Source: Nocardioides allogilvus
GTDB taxonomy: Bacteria > Actinomycetota > Actinomycetes > Propionibacteriales > Nocardioidaceae
Length of the DNA: 64,000 bases
Direction of reading: 5' to 3'
Assembly: GCF_003047285.1 (NCBI RefSeq)
Contig: NZ_PZYX01000006.1
Coordinates: forward strand, 1-64,000
How positions within the stretch are numbered: the first letter of the stretch is position 1; each line of letters opens with the position of its first letter. This document shows positions 1 to 6,879 of this stretch, in pieces. A program made the position numbers and the translations under genes. The notes below the pieces were generated by a model. The model ran no database searches. It had not been told where the DNA came from and saw only the letters and a list, made by a program, of their open reading frames with translations.

Positions 1-30
1 ACGGAACTCCGGGTCCTTGGGTGCCGGCAT
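1..30 (-). CDS. IS3-family transposase OrfA, N-terminus only
   Basis: Ten residues can be read leftward from position 30: MPAPKDPEFR. OrfA proteins of IS3-type elements, which are helix-turn-helix DNA-binding proteins, often begin in this way (a short tail, then PEFRRRAVELAR). A strong GGAGAGGAG ribosome binding site lies just upstream, and the start is about 65 bases from the putative element end, as is usual for the family. The remainder is cut off by the window edge, so the call rests on very little sequence. Confidence 0.5.
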   Translation of the reverse strand, partial: MPAPKDPEFR

Positions 31-95
31 AACGGACTCCTCTCCGAGACGATTCTCGCCTCAGCATCGGTGTCCGGGAAACCGGTTACAGGTCA
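1..95 (-). mobile_element. End of an IS3-like insertion sequence (partial)
   Basis: Only the terminal part of this element is in the window. Read leftward from position 95 it begins TGACCTGTAACCGG, which has the TG...CA outer ends and the general look of IS3-family terminal inverted repeats (roughly 71-95). It leads through a short leader with a GGAGAGGAG ribosome binding site into an ATG at position 30. The adjoining single-stranded DNA-binding gene starts abruptly at position 96, which fits an insertion into that gene. The family assignment comes from pattern recognition of the end and of ten residues of the first ORF. The rest of the element is outside the window. Confidence 0.55.
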
Positions 96-350
96 ATGGT
101 CGCTTTCGAGAGCACCGCCCGCGAGACCTACGCCCGATTCCGCAAGGGCGACTCCTTCGTCGCGAGCGGCTACATCCACGAGTTCGAGGTCGAGCGGCGC
201 GACGGGCCGAGCGTCATCAAGGAGGAGTTCGTCGCCCGGAAGATCGGCCACAACGCCAACAAGACGGACTACGTCGTCCAGCGCGCACGTCACGCGGCAC
301 CGGAGCGCCCGCTGACGCCGGTGCCTGACCCGCCGGCCATCGCACTCTGA
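96..350 (+). pseudogene. Single-stranded DNA-binding protein, 5' truncated by an IS
   Basis: The readable protein is 84 residues. Its centre (RKGDSFVASGYIHEFEVE, then EEFVARKIGHN) resembles the second half of the OB-fold of SSB-like proteins carried by actinobacterial conjugative elements. In those proteins a 'KGD.FVA.G' strand is followed by an 'EEF.A..IGH' strand. The first strands of the OB-fold are absent. The frame is open back to position 33, but that stretch is the IS end, and the ATG at 96 is simply the first codon after the element. I therefore read it as the 3' remnant of an interrupted gene. A functional short protein starting at 96 cannot be excluded. It shares direction with the genes that follow, as expected for a transfer-region operon. 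Confidence 0.55.
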
Positions 351-362
351 CCGGACAGCGTC

Positions 363-890
363 GTGGACTCCTATGACGAGCTCGAGGACGCTTACAGGGG
401 CGTTACGGACCTCTTGGAGCGTCCACCGGCGCCCATCAACTGGAACCTGCTGGACGCGAACGAGGCTGACATCGAGTGGCACGACCTCGATGCCTGGGTG
501 ACTTGGCTCAAGGCCACGTTCGGGCTGCCGCCCTCGATCGTTCCGCCGCACTGGCACCGCCACGACGAGCTCGTCTGGGAACTGTCCGCTCTCCACACCC
601 ACTGGCTGAGCTGCCACCACGAAAGCGCCAACGCCTCAGCCCCGATCGCCTGGCTGCGCGACTTCGCGGACGCCCGCCATCGACTGCGGGACTGGGTGGC
701 GATCTGCGGCACTCGCCTCGACCGCGACCGCCCGACCCGGCAGACGGTCTGGCCAGGCGAGCGTGTCCTCGACCCAGGTGGCGAGGTCCCGATCAAGGAC
801 AGGCGACTGGACTTCGAGGAGTTCGTTCGCGCCGACGTCCTCCGACGTCGCCGTATCGAAGCGATGGCTAGCGATGCGCTCGTCGTGTGA
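363..890 (+). CDS. DUF4913 family protein
   Basis: This is a 175-residue soluble protein with a GTG start 12 bases after the truncated SSB gene. The central region, with W/L-rich spacing (INWNLL, WVTWLKATFGL, then PPHWHRHDELVWELSALHTHWL), matches the look of DUF4913. That domain is seen repeatedly in conjugative or integrative elements of Actinobacteria next to single-stranded DNA-binding and transfer genes. Its biochemical role is unknown. The C-terminal 50 residues are charged and probably not part of the domain. Its placement supports this stretch being the accessory part of a mobile element. Confidence 0.65.
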   Translation: MDSYDELEDAYRGVTDLLERPPAPINWNLLDANEADIEWHDLDAWVTWLKATFGLPPSIVPPHWHRHDELVWELSALHTHWLSCHHESANASAPIAWLRDFADARHRLRDWVAICGTRLDRDRPTRQTVWPGERVLDPGGEVPIKDRRLDFEEFVRADVLRRRRIEAMASDALVV

Positions 891-1010
891 GCCGAGTGCG
901 GCCCCCACGCACCTAACAGACGTGCCCATCCACAGAGCGGCCCGTCATCTGCGACCGCGAGCCGACCGCCGTTGGACGGTCGAGTCCGGACCCACGAAAC
1001 GGAGCGCGTG

Positions 1011-1310
1011 ATGCTTCTCCCCCACGCACTGACCCTCGCGAAGGCGCGTTCCTACCTCGCGGCCCTCGCCGACCACGCAGACTCGATCGACGCGTCGTCC
1101 GCGTACGAGCGCGTCTTGATCGAACTCGATCGCCTCCACGGCGATGAGAGTCCCGGCCTCGACGCCGACGGAATCTGTGCGGACCGCGCGAACCTGTTCG
1201 CCGCAGCCAGCTCCGCAATCGAGGCGCTCGAGGAGTACGGCGTAGACGCGCTCAATCTCGAACTCGTCCTGGCCAAGCTCGAAGACGCCTACGACATAGA
1301 CGGCACCTGA
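1011..1310 (+). CDS. Small acidic protein of unknown function (mobile-element gene)
   Basis: This is a 99-residue acidic, mostly helical protein that I do not recognise. I chose the ATG at 1011 because a GGAG motif sits about seven bases upstream. An in-frame start at 972 would add 13 residues but lacks a comparable site. Its stop codon overlaps the start of the next gene in a TGATG arrangement, so the two are likely translated together and may act together. No signal peptide, membrane segment or known motif is visible. Confidence 0.55.
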   Translation: MLLPHALTLAKARSYLAALADHADSIDASSAYERVLIELDRLHGDESPGLDADGICADRANLFAAASSAIEALEEYGVDALNLELVLAKLEDAYDIDGT

Positions 1311-2617
1311 TGTACGGCGAGAACGGCGCCGCAATGCGACGGGAACTCGCGGCCCTCCTGCGGCAGCATCGGATCCAGCACAGGATCGGCGGCCCTGCTC
1401 AACCAGATCGAGCAGCGCTCGGCCAGCAGATCCTCCAGTACCGGCAGAACCTGCTGATCTGGTGCACCCAGGCCATGCAGGCAACCAGCCCACTGCTGTT
1501 CAGCAACCTTCCCACCAAACAGGCCAACCCCTTCCGCGTCGGCCGACCCGGCATCACCGGTGCGGGCGAACTTGCCCGAGCCCTGGAACACGCGAAAGCA
1601 CACTCCTCTGCCCAAGCGGCATCGATCGAGCAGTTGACGACGCCGAGCGACAACCCCGTCGTCGAGCACTGGCGCGAACTCGCGCGAGCCGCCGTCCTCG
1701 CCGAGCACGACACTGCTCCCGAGGTCGCGTCTCACCTGAACGCGCCCCAAGCCCAGGCGCTGGTCGGAGACGTTGCCGCCGTCGCCCAGGCCCTGGTCGT
1801 GCTGGACCAGCGATACAAGAACACACCGGGCTGGGAGCAGCTCCCGCAGGCCGCGCGTCTCGGCTGGGCGGCGCTCGCAGCCGCCCTCGACGTCAATCTG
1901 GGTCAGCCGGACTACACGGTCGACCGCTCGGGTTGGCGCCCGACGACCAAACCAATCTTGGGGCCGACCAAGCCCGGCATCCTTGGTGTGCTCCAGGCCG
2001 AACACAACCTCGCCGTGCGCTTGAACAGGTCCTCGCCCCGGATGACGAACTTGCGCCTCATCGTCGACTCCCAGCGGATCCTCTCCAGCCGCCTTGCCCC
2101 GTTCGCGACAAGGATCGACATCGGGCTCGCCGAGCGTTGGCTGAACCGTGCCGCGACCTACACCACGCTGCAGCGTCAACTGCGTGGCATCGGGGGCCGG
2201 CTCGGGGACTGCGGGCTGGCAGCTGCAGACGGCGCGAACGCCGTCACCAGACTCTCGACCCTCCCATCGGACACGATCGTCGAGCCTCGCACCCTGGGCG
2301 GCTTCCAGACCCTGTTCCATCAGATCGACACGCGCATCGCCGACGTGGTCGAGGACGGCATCGAACGCGGCTCGTTCGTTAAGCGCGTGACCGTTCCGCG
2401 ACTCGTCACCGGGACGGGACAGCTCGTCCAGCCGGTCCGCGAGCGATACCTCCCGGTGACTCGGCCCTCCGACCTCGACGTGGTCCAGACCGTGCGCAAC
2501 GAGCTACGCCCTCGGCCACACATCGAGGCAGTGGGCCCGGGTCCCACCCGCGCGGACCTGCACGAAGCCCTCATCCATCGCCCCGAACCGCGCGATCCCG
2601 GCAGCCTGGAGCTCTGA
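1310..2617 (+). CDS. Conserved-looking protein of unknown function, 435 aa
   Basis: This is a soluble, helix-rich protein of 435 residues with many leucine, alanine and arginine residues, no signal peptide and no catalytic motif I can name. Two blocks look structured and conserved: residues about 150-215 (ALVVLDQRYKNTPGWE, then the DYTVDRSGWRP stretch) and about 235-350 (LQAEHNLAVRL, LRLIVDSQRIL). It starts by TGATG overlap with the 99-residue gene before it. Given the neighbouring DUF4913, SSB-like and excisionase-like genes, a role in transfer or maintenance of the element is possible, but I see nothing that specifies it. Confidence 0.55.
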   Translation: MYGENGAAMRRELAALLRQHRIQHRIGGPAQPDRAALGQQILQYRQNLLIWCTQAMQATSPLLFSNLPTKQANPFRVGRPGITGAGELARALEHAKAHSSAQAASIEQLTTPSDNPVVEHWRELARAAVLAEHDTAPEVASHLNAPQAQALVGDVAAVAQALVVLDQRYKNTPGWEQLPQAARLGWAALAAALDVNLGQPDYTVDRSGWRPTTKPILGPTKPGILGVLQAEHNLAVRLNRSSPRMTNLRLIVDSQRILSSRLAPFATRIDIGLAERWLNRAATYTTLQRQLRGIGGRLGDCGLAAADGANAVTRLSTLPSDTIVEPRTLGGFQTLFHQIDTRIADVVEDGIERGSFVKRVTVPRLVTGTGQLVQPVRERYLPVTRPSDLDVVQTVRNELRPRPHIEAVGPGPTRADLHEALIHRPEPRDPGSLEL

Positions 2618-2691
2618 ACATCTCGGATCCCGACTTGGGCACGCGTGACCACCTGATTGGTGACCATTCCACCAACGAGGAGGAAGCCACC

Positions 2692-2907
2692 GTGTCCGCC
2701 ACCCGACACCCAAAGACCGACGAGAACCCCTACCTCTCGCTGCCAGACGCAGCTGAGGTCATCGGCCAGTCCGTGAAGACGCTCCGTCGCCGAATTTCCG
2801 CTGGCTCGCTCCCGGCGTACCGCTTCGGGCCGCGCTGCATCCGGGTGCGCCTCAATGACCTGGAGGCCTCCGGACACCGCATCCCGAGTGCCCGAACCGG
2901 GGACTGA
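2692..2907 (+). CDS. Excisionase-like helix-turn-helix protein
   Basis: This is a 71-residue protein with a GTG start placed by an AGGAGG site eight bases upstream; an upstream in-frame ATG has no such site. The sequence YLSLPDAAEVIGQSVKTL followed by RRRISAGSLPAYRFGPR is a MerR/excisionase-type winged helix: an 'aA..lgvs..Tl.r.i..G.lpa.r.g.r' pattern. Proteins of this kind bind repeated sites at attachment ends and direct excision. A tandem direct repeat begins ten bases after its stop codon. The integrase further right has its own excisionase, so this one may belong to a different or decayed element. Confidence 0.65.
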   Translation: MSATRHPKTDENPYLSLPDAAEVIGQSVKTLRRRISAGSLPAYRFGPRCIRVRLNDLEASGHRIPSARTGD

Positions 2908-2917
2908 AGGTAGGCAC

Positions 2918-2938
2918 ATCCGATGCATATCCGATGCA
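2918..2938. repeat. Tandem direct repeat of ATCCGATGCA
   Basis: Two identical 10-base copies of ATCCGATGCA are separated by a single T. They sit between an excisionase-like gene and a tRNA 3' relic. Direct repeats of this size next to attachment ends are typical binding sites for excisionases or integrase arm domains. That role is inferred from position only. Confidence 0.5.
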
Positions 2939-2954
2939 ACGTGACAACGAAAAA

Positions 2955-2988
2955 GGCCCCCGGTCAGCGTTTCCGCTGGTCAGGGGCC
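2955..2988 (-). terminator. Rho-independent terminator (leftward)
   Basis: GGCCCCCGGTCAGCG and CGCTGGTCAGGGGCC form a 15-base stem with one mismatch and two wobble pairs around a TTTC loop. Read leftward it is followed by TTTTTCG, so it should stop transcription coming from the right. It lies ten bases beyond the tRNA-Val relic in the same orientation, as the native terminator of a tRNA gene would. Confidence 0.7.
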
Positions 2989-2997
2989 CTTCATCTC

Positions 2998-3035
2998 GGG
3001 TGGGCGATACTGGGTTCGAAGCAGTAACGTCCTCA
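2998..3035 (-). pseudogene. tRNA-Val 3' half remnant (attachment-site relic)
   Basis: Read leftward, this stretch contains a T-arm with the invariant TTCGAAC loop, one C-C mismatch in its stem, the 3' acceptor strand ATCGCCC, and ACC. That is the 3' part of an actinobacterial tRNA-Val. The homology reaches back to the 3' side of the anticodon stem (TGAGG) and then stops: bases 3036-3080 do not resemble a tRNA 5' half. A tRNA 3' fragment followed by its terminator is what integration of an element into a tRNA gene leaves at the far border. The mismatch suggests it is old or diverged. Bases 3036-3203 contain no gene I can support. Confidence 0.6.
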
Positions 3036-3203
3036 AGATGAAGCAAGACGCTCGACTATCGCTACAACTCGGCCGAGGCGATGCGCCTGCGGCCCTGGAC
3101 GCTCAGTTGATCTCGATGTAGGGCTGGGCGACGTCCGAGCCATCAGAGATCGGCATACCCATCCACGCTCGACGAGATCACGACCACGATCCGTTCGTCG
3201 CGT

Positions 3204-4478
3204 TCAGTTTGCGACCTGATCGTCAGGAGCGTCCAGTTCCTCCAGCACCGTGGCTTCCTCGTCGGTGATGGGCTGGGCCAGCAGTGATCCATCGGCCGAA
3301 CCTGGCCGCAGTGTCCGATCCAGCACCATGGCCGGCGCGAAGTCGATGGTCCGGTCCGGCTCGATGTAGTGCGCCTCCGTGATCGCGGTAGACGTGTGCC
3401 CCAAGTGGGTGGCCGCGGCGTTGACCCCGATACCGCGAGCGATCACCGTCGCACCGGTGCGCCGATACCACCGCGGTGTGATCCCCGAGTCCGCAAGATC
3501 CGCGAGGACCAGGAGCTCACGGAAGGTCCGCCGAAAGTTGTGCTGGCTGATGGGGCCACCCTCGCGGTTGTGGAAGATCGTCCACTCCGACTGCGACGGG
3601 TCCATTTCTTCCAGACGTCGCCTGATCACCCGAGCCGCAAAGTCAGGCAAGGGGATCGATCGTGCCGATGCGTCGGTCTTCGGGTGCGCCTGACGGAAAG
3701 TTCCGCTGCCCTGGCGGTACACGACGGTGCCGGTGACATGGGCGATCATCCCGTTCCGGCCGTCCTTAATGTCCACCGGCCTCAGCGCGAGTGTCTCCCC
3801 CGGTCGCAGGCCCGTGCCGAGCAGCACCTCGAGCGCGTCGCGGACGATGCCGTCGGGCTTGGGGCCCTTGACACCCGGCCCGGTGCGCCAGACAGCGGCG
3901 GCCTGCCGGATCCGCTGGATCTGGTCGAGAGTCAGCGCCTCTGGCGAGCCCTTCGGCTTCCGGAGCGGCGAGGTGCCCACAACCGGGTTCCGGGCCATGG
4001 CGTCGTGACGCAGCGCGAACCCGAACATGAGGTTGAGCATGGTGCGCGCATGCTTGGCCCGCGAGTACGACGCCGCCAGCTCGGTCTTCAAGAAAGTCTC
4101 GACCCTGCCGGTTGTGATCTCGCCGAGTGTGTAGTTCTCGAAGAACGGCCGCACATGGACCCGGACCTCGTCGCGGTAGTTCTTCTTGGTGCCGTCTGAG
4201 ATCTCGCGTTGCGCCAGGTCTGCGAGCCAGAGCTCCGCGAGATCCCCGAACGGGCTCGTGAGGCTGAGCATCCCACCGCGCCCGTAGCCGGGACGCGTGA
4301 CCAGCTTGTTCTTGAGTTCAGCGATCGCCTTGCTCGGCGACGACGACGTTGCCTTCACCTCACGCAGGACGCCGTCGACGTCTCGATATCTGGTGTGGGC
4401 GGTGTGGCGCCCGTTCGGCAGCCTGCCGACGCGGATTGATCCGTATGTGCCGATCGCGGTCCGAGGCCGCCCGCTCAT
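3204..4478 (-). CDS. Tyrosine recombinase (phage-type integrase)
   Basis: This 424-residue site-specific recombinase most likely catalyses integration and excision at the tRNA-Ala gene 0.4 kb away. Residues about 75-160 form the core-binding (SAM-like) domain and 180-375 the catalytic domain. Visible catalytic positions are R225 (GTGLRPGE), R339 (TPRWYRRTGA), H361 (LGHTS) and the nucleophile Y371 (HYIEP). The box II histidine of the usual H-x-x-R is replaced by arginine (R336), a substitution tolerated in some members. The ATG overlaps the stop of the upstream excisionase by four bases, so the two are coupled. About 50 residues follow the tyrosine. Confidence 0.93.
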   Translation of the reverse strand: MSGRPRTAIGTYGSIRVGRLPNGRHTAHTRYRDVDGVLREVKATSSSPSKAIAELKNKLVTRPGYGRGGMLSLTSPFGDLAELWLADLAQREISDGTKKNYRDEVRVHVRPFFENYTLGEITTGRVETFLKTELAASYSRAKHARTMLNLMFGFALRHDAMARNPVVGTSPLRKPKGSPEALTLDQIQRIRQAAAVWRTGPGVKGPKPDGIVRDALEVLLGTGLRPGETLALRPVDIKDGRNGMIAHVTGTVVYRQGSGTFRQAHPKTDASARSIPLPDFAARVIRRRLEEMDPSQSEWTIFHNREGGPISQHNFRRTFRELLVLADLADSGITPRWYRRTGATVIARGIGVNAAATHLGHTSTAITEAHYIEPDRTIDFAPAMVLDRTLRPGSADGSLLAQPITDEEATVLEELDAPDDQVAN

Positions 4479-4756
4479 CGCGCCTCACCGCTCGGGTGAC
4501 GGTCGCAGTCCTCTCCCTCGAGGCGGGTGAGCCAGGCCTCGATCTCAGATGAGCGGAAACGTAGGTGGCGCCCAACCCGGAAGCCGGTCGGGCCTCGGCC
4601 TTGGCTACGCAGGTCGTAGATCGTCTGGGCGCTCACGTGCAACTGGGCGGCCAGTTCTTGAACCGAGAGCGCCGACTCGAAGACGCCGGTGACGACTGCA
4701 CCACCGTTGCCGGGGCCGGTCGAGGGACTGGTTTCAGTGCTGGGTGTGATCTCCAT
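4475..4756 (-). CDS. Excisionase, MerR-type helix-turn-helix protein
   Basis: This is a 93-residue DNA-binding protein. Residues about 28-80 hold LSVQELAAQLHVSAQTIYDL followed by RSQGRGPTGFRVGRHLRFR, the helix-turn-helix and wing of the excisionase family. The first 25 residues are low-complexity (S, T, P, G). An internal GTG (about residue 22) just before the domain could also be the start; neither has an outstanding ribosome binding site. The gene overlaps the integrase start by four bases and lies between the integrase and the tRNA, the standard position for the directionality factor. Confidence 0.8.
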   Translation of the reverse strand: MEITPSTETSPSTGPGNGGAVVTGVFESALSVQELAAQLHVSAQTIYDLRSQGRGPTGFRVGRHLRFRSSEIEAWLTRLEGEDCDRHPSGEAR

Positions 4757-4858
4757 ACAACCGAGGTGCGCGAACCTCGCCGAGGTGCGAGCCGGCGCGT
4801 CCGAGCCGGCGCGAGATGGGCCGAAGTGGAGGTGGTTTATGCGACATAAATGCGATCT

Positions 4859-4899
4859 GGCCACGTTCTTTCTCCTCTGTGAGGATCCAGAACGTGGCC
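4859..4899. other. Perfect inverted repeat beside the tRNA-Ala attachment end
   Basis: GGCCACGTTCT and AGAACGTGGCC form a perfect 11-base stem around a 19-base loop, 13 bases beyond the 3' end of the tRNA-Ala gene. No T-run follows on either strand, so it is not a standard terminator. It could act as a terminator for the tRNA transcript or as a protein-binding site near the element's attachment end. Confidence 0.5.
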
Positions 4900-4912
4900 T
4901 GACCTGTGGTGA

Positions 4913-4988
4913 TGGTGGAGGTGAGGGGACTCGAACCCCTGACCCTCTGCATGCCATGCAGATGCGCTACCAGCTGCGCCACACCCCC
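4913..4988 (-). tRNA. tRNA-Ala (anticodon GGC)
   Basis: A complete cloverleaf can be read leftward. The acceptor stem is GGGGGTG/CACCTCC with the G3-U70 pair that identifies alanine tRNAs. The anticodon stem is TCTGC/GCAGA with loop ATGGCAT, giving anticodon GGC. The T-arm is GGGG-TTCGAGT-CCCC. The discriminator base is A and the CCA is encoded. It is intact and is the likely integration target of the element to its left. Confidence 0.95.
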
Positions 4989-5033
4989 ATCGGGACTGTC
5001 CGACCAACCTTGCGTCGAACAACTCGCGGAATC

Positions 5034-5693
5034 TTAGCCAACGCTTCCGGCAGATGTGAAATCGGGTGCCACTCGGTTGTACGCCGTCAGCCGGAGCCCG
5101 TCCTGGACGCCGGTCTCGACCAGCGTTGCCCACCCGCAGTTGTCCAGGCCGCGGAGGCTCTGCCGGGTGGCGGCGTCCCACCCCAACAGCCCGCCGAGGC
5201 CGACCTTGGTGGCGGCGCCGTGCCCGACGACGCACACGGTCTCTCCCGGCTCGACCGAGGCGAGCGCCTCGCGCAGGGCGGGCACGATGCGCGCCTGGAC
5301 GTCGTGGGTGCTCTCGGCGCCCGGCACGAGGTCGGCGCCCTCGAAGGCTCCTCCGGCGGCCATCCAGGCCGCGTGCTCGGAGGGGAAGGCCGCGGCGAAC
5401 TCGGCCATCGTCAGGCCCGAGCGCTCCCCCACGTCGTACTCACGCAGCCGCTTGTCCAGGCGCACGGTCAGGCCTGTGGCGCGAGCGACCTCGTCGGCCG
5501 TGGCGCTGGCGCGGAGCAGGTCGGAGCTCCACAGCGCGGCCGGACGCAGCGCGGCGATCGCCGACGCGACGGCAGCCGCCTGGGCACGCCCGACTGCGTC
5601 GAGCTCGACATCGGTGTGGCCCTGGGCGCGCTGCTCCGCGTTCCACGACGTCTGGCCGTGACGGAGCAGGACGAGCGTCCTAGGTTTCGACAC
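5034..5693 (-). CDS. Histidine phosphatase family protein (GpgP-like)
   Basis: This 219-residue cytosolic enzyme has the phosphohistidine motif LVLLRHGQTSWN at its N-terminus and the second catalytic histidine in VVGHGAATKVG. It is therefore a two-histidine phosphatase. Mycobacteria carry glucosyl-3-phosphoglycerate phosphatase beside the rsfS homologue, so the same role is possible here but not proved. The GTG start at 5693 and its GAGGAA ribosome binding site both lie inside a dispersed repeat. An open frame upstream to 5792 overlaps rsfS and looks non-coding. It is the last gene of the proA-nadD-rsfS run. Confidence 0.85.
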   Translation of the reverse strand: MSKPRTLVLLRHGQTSWNAEQRAQGHTDVELDAVGRAQAAAVASAIAALRPAALWSSDLLRASATADEVARATGLTVRLDKRLREYDVGERSGLTMAEFAAAFPSEHAAWMAAGGAFEGADLVPGAESTHDVQARIVPALREALASVEPGETVCVVGHGAATKVGLGGLLGWDAATRQSLRGLDNCGWATLVETGVQDGLRLTAYNRVAPDFTSAGSVG

Positions 5694-5720
5694 GCTCGTT
5701 CCTCGCTGCTCAACCAGCGG
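5683..5720. repeat. Dispersed Nocardioides-type repeat, copy 1
   Basis: On the minus strand this reads CCGCTGGTTGAGCAGCGAGG and continues into AACGAGCGTGTCGAAACC. I recall very similar 30-40 base units being abundant between genes in Nocardioides-related genomes. Here the unit supplies the ribosome binding site and GTG start of the histidine phosphatase gene. A second, diverged copy lies at 38429-38465. Confidence 0.65.
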
Positions 5721-5725
5721 AGGAG

Positions 5726-6112
5726 TCACGCCTCGGAGGACTCCGCGGGCGGTCCCGGCTGCGGCACGGGGATCGACGGGCAGTCGCGCCACAGGCGCTC
5801 GAGGGCGTAGAAGACGCGCTCCTCCTCGTGCTGCACGTGGACGACGATCTCGCCGTAGTCCAGCAGCACCCAGCGACCCTCGCGGTGGCCCTCGCGACGG
5901 ATCGGCTTGGCGCCGGCCTCGCGGAGCTTGTCCTCGATCTCGTCGACGATGGCCTTGACCTGGCGCTCGTTGGAGGCCGAGGCGAGCAGGAAGGCGTCGG
6001 TGATGGCGATGGCCTCGCTCACGTCGTAGGCGACGACCTGGAGAGCGATCTTGTCGGCTGCAGCGAGGGCGGCGATCTGGACGAGCTCGATGGCGTGGTC
6101 GGTGGCGGTCAT
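5726..6112 (-). CDS. rsfS: Ribosome silencing factor RsfS
   Basis: This 128-residue RsfS/Iojap-family protein binds ribosomal protein uL14 and blocks subunit joining when nutrients are low. The family signature is clear: [33 protein letters not shown], then the [15 protein letters not shown] stretch. The C-terminus carries a short proline-rich tail. Its ATG overlaps the nadD stop by four bases, and the nadD-rsfS order is conserved in many bacteria. Confidence 0.96.
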   Translation of the reverse strand: MTATDHAIELVQIAALAAADKIALQVVAYDVSEAIAITDAFLLASASNERQVKAIVDEIEDKLREAGAKPIRREGHREGRWVLLDYGEIVVHVQHEEERVFYALERLWRDCPSIPVPQPGPPAESSEA

Positions 6113-6720
6113 TGAGGATCCTTGACTGTCGATGAGGCGTAGAGGCCGTGCTTGGCGATGTACTGCACGACGCCGTCCGGCACGAGGTACCAGACGGGTT
6201 CGCCGCGACGCTTGCGGTCGCGGCAGTCGGTGGACGAGATCGCCAGCGCGGGGATCTCGACCATGGTCACGCGATCCGAGGGGATCGCATCGAGGGTCTT
6301 CTTGTCCATTTCATAGCCCGGTCGCGTGCAGCCGACGAACTGCGCGAGCTCGAAGAGCTCCTCGACGTCGCGCCAGGTGAAGATGTCGGCGAGGGCGTCG
6401 GCACCGGTGATGAAGTAGAGCTCCGCATCGGGCATGGCGGCCTTCAGGTCGCGGAGCGTGTCGATCGTGTAGGTCGGGCCGTCGCGGTCGATGTCGACGC
6501 GCGAGACCCGGAACAGCGGGTTGGCGGCGGTCGCCACCACGGTCATGAGGTAGCGGTCCTCGGCCGGCGACACGTCGCGGTCGGCCTTCTGCCAGGGCGC
6601 ACCCGTCGGCACGAAGACGACCTCGTCGAGGTCGAACCACGCCTGCACCTCGGAGGCGGCCACGAGGTGGCCGTGGTGGATGGGGTCGAACGTGCCACCC
6701 ATCACACCGACGCGGCGCAT
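6109..6720 (-). CDS. nadD: Nicotinate-nucleotide adenylyltransferase
   Basis: This 203-residue enzyme transfers AMP from ATP to nicotinate mononucleotide to form deamido-NAD in NAD biosynthesis. The nucleotide-binding [12 protein letters not shown] motif is at residues 9-20, and the ISSTDCR motif near the C-terminus is the family's ISSTxIR loop. Length is normal. Its start overlaps the stop of the preceding 49-residue gene in a TGATG arrangement, and its end overlaps rsfS, so the three are probably co-translated. Confidence 0.97.
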   Translation of the reverse strand: MRRVGVMGGTFDPIHHGHLVAASEVQAWFDLDEVVFVPTGAPWQKADRDVSPAEDRYLMTVVATAANPLFRVSRVDIDRDGPTYTIDTLRDLKAAMPDAELYFITGADALADIFTWRDVEELFELAQFVGCTRPGYEMDKKTLDAIPSDRVTMVEIPALAISSTDCRDRKRRGEPVWYLVPDGVVQYIAKHGLYASSTVKDPQ

Positions 6721-6869
6721 CAGGAGTGCTCGCGCCCGCCGCCGAAGGAGATCAGGGCCAGCAGCATGCCCAGCAGGATCGCCAGCGCGACGGCGCCGAT
6801 GACGTAGGGGTGGACGGCAGGCTCACCGTGGGACTCGGCGGCAAGGGTGCTCAGGGTGCTCAGCGACAT
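6720..6869 (-). CDS. Small single-pass membrane protein, 49 aa
   Basis: A 49-residue frame between proA and nadD encodes a hydrophilic N-terminus, one hydrophobic helix at about residues 22-42 ([20 protein letters not shown]), then GGGREHS. It begins 11 bases after the proA stop, and its stop codon overlaps the nadD ATG, which strongly suggests a genuine coupled gene. No function is known to me. The position suggests only co-expression with nadD. Confidence 0.75.
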   Translation of the reverse strand: MSLSTLSTLAAESHGEPAVHPYVIGAVALAILLGMLLALISFGGGREHS

Positions 6870-6879
6870 GGGGGCGATC

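Noticed and set aside
3103..3156. A 17-codon frame, MPISDGSDVAQPYIEIN, read leftward before the integrase terminus region
   Set aside because: It reads like a protein C-terminus and could be a gene relic, but it is too short to assign and has no ribosome binding site.
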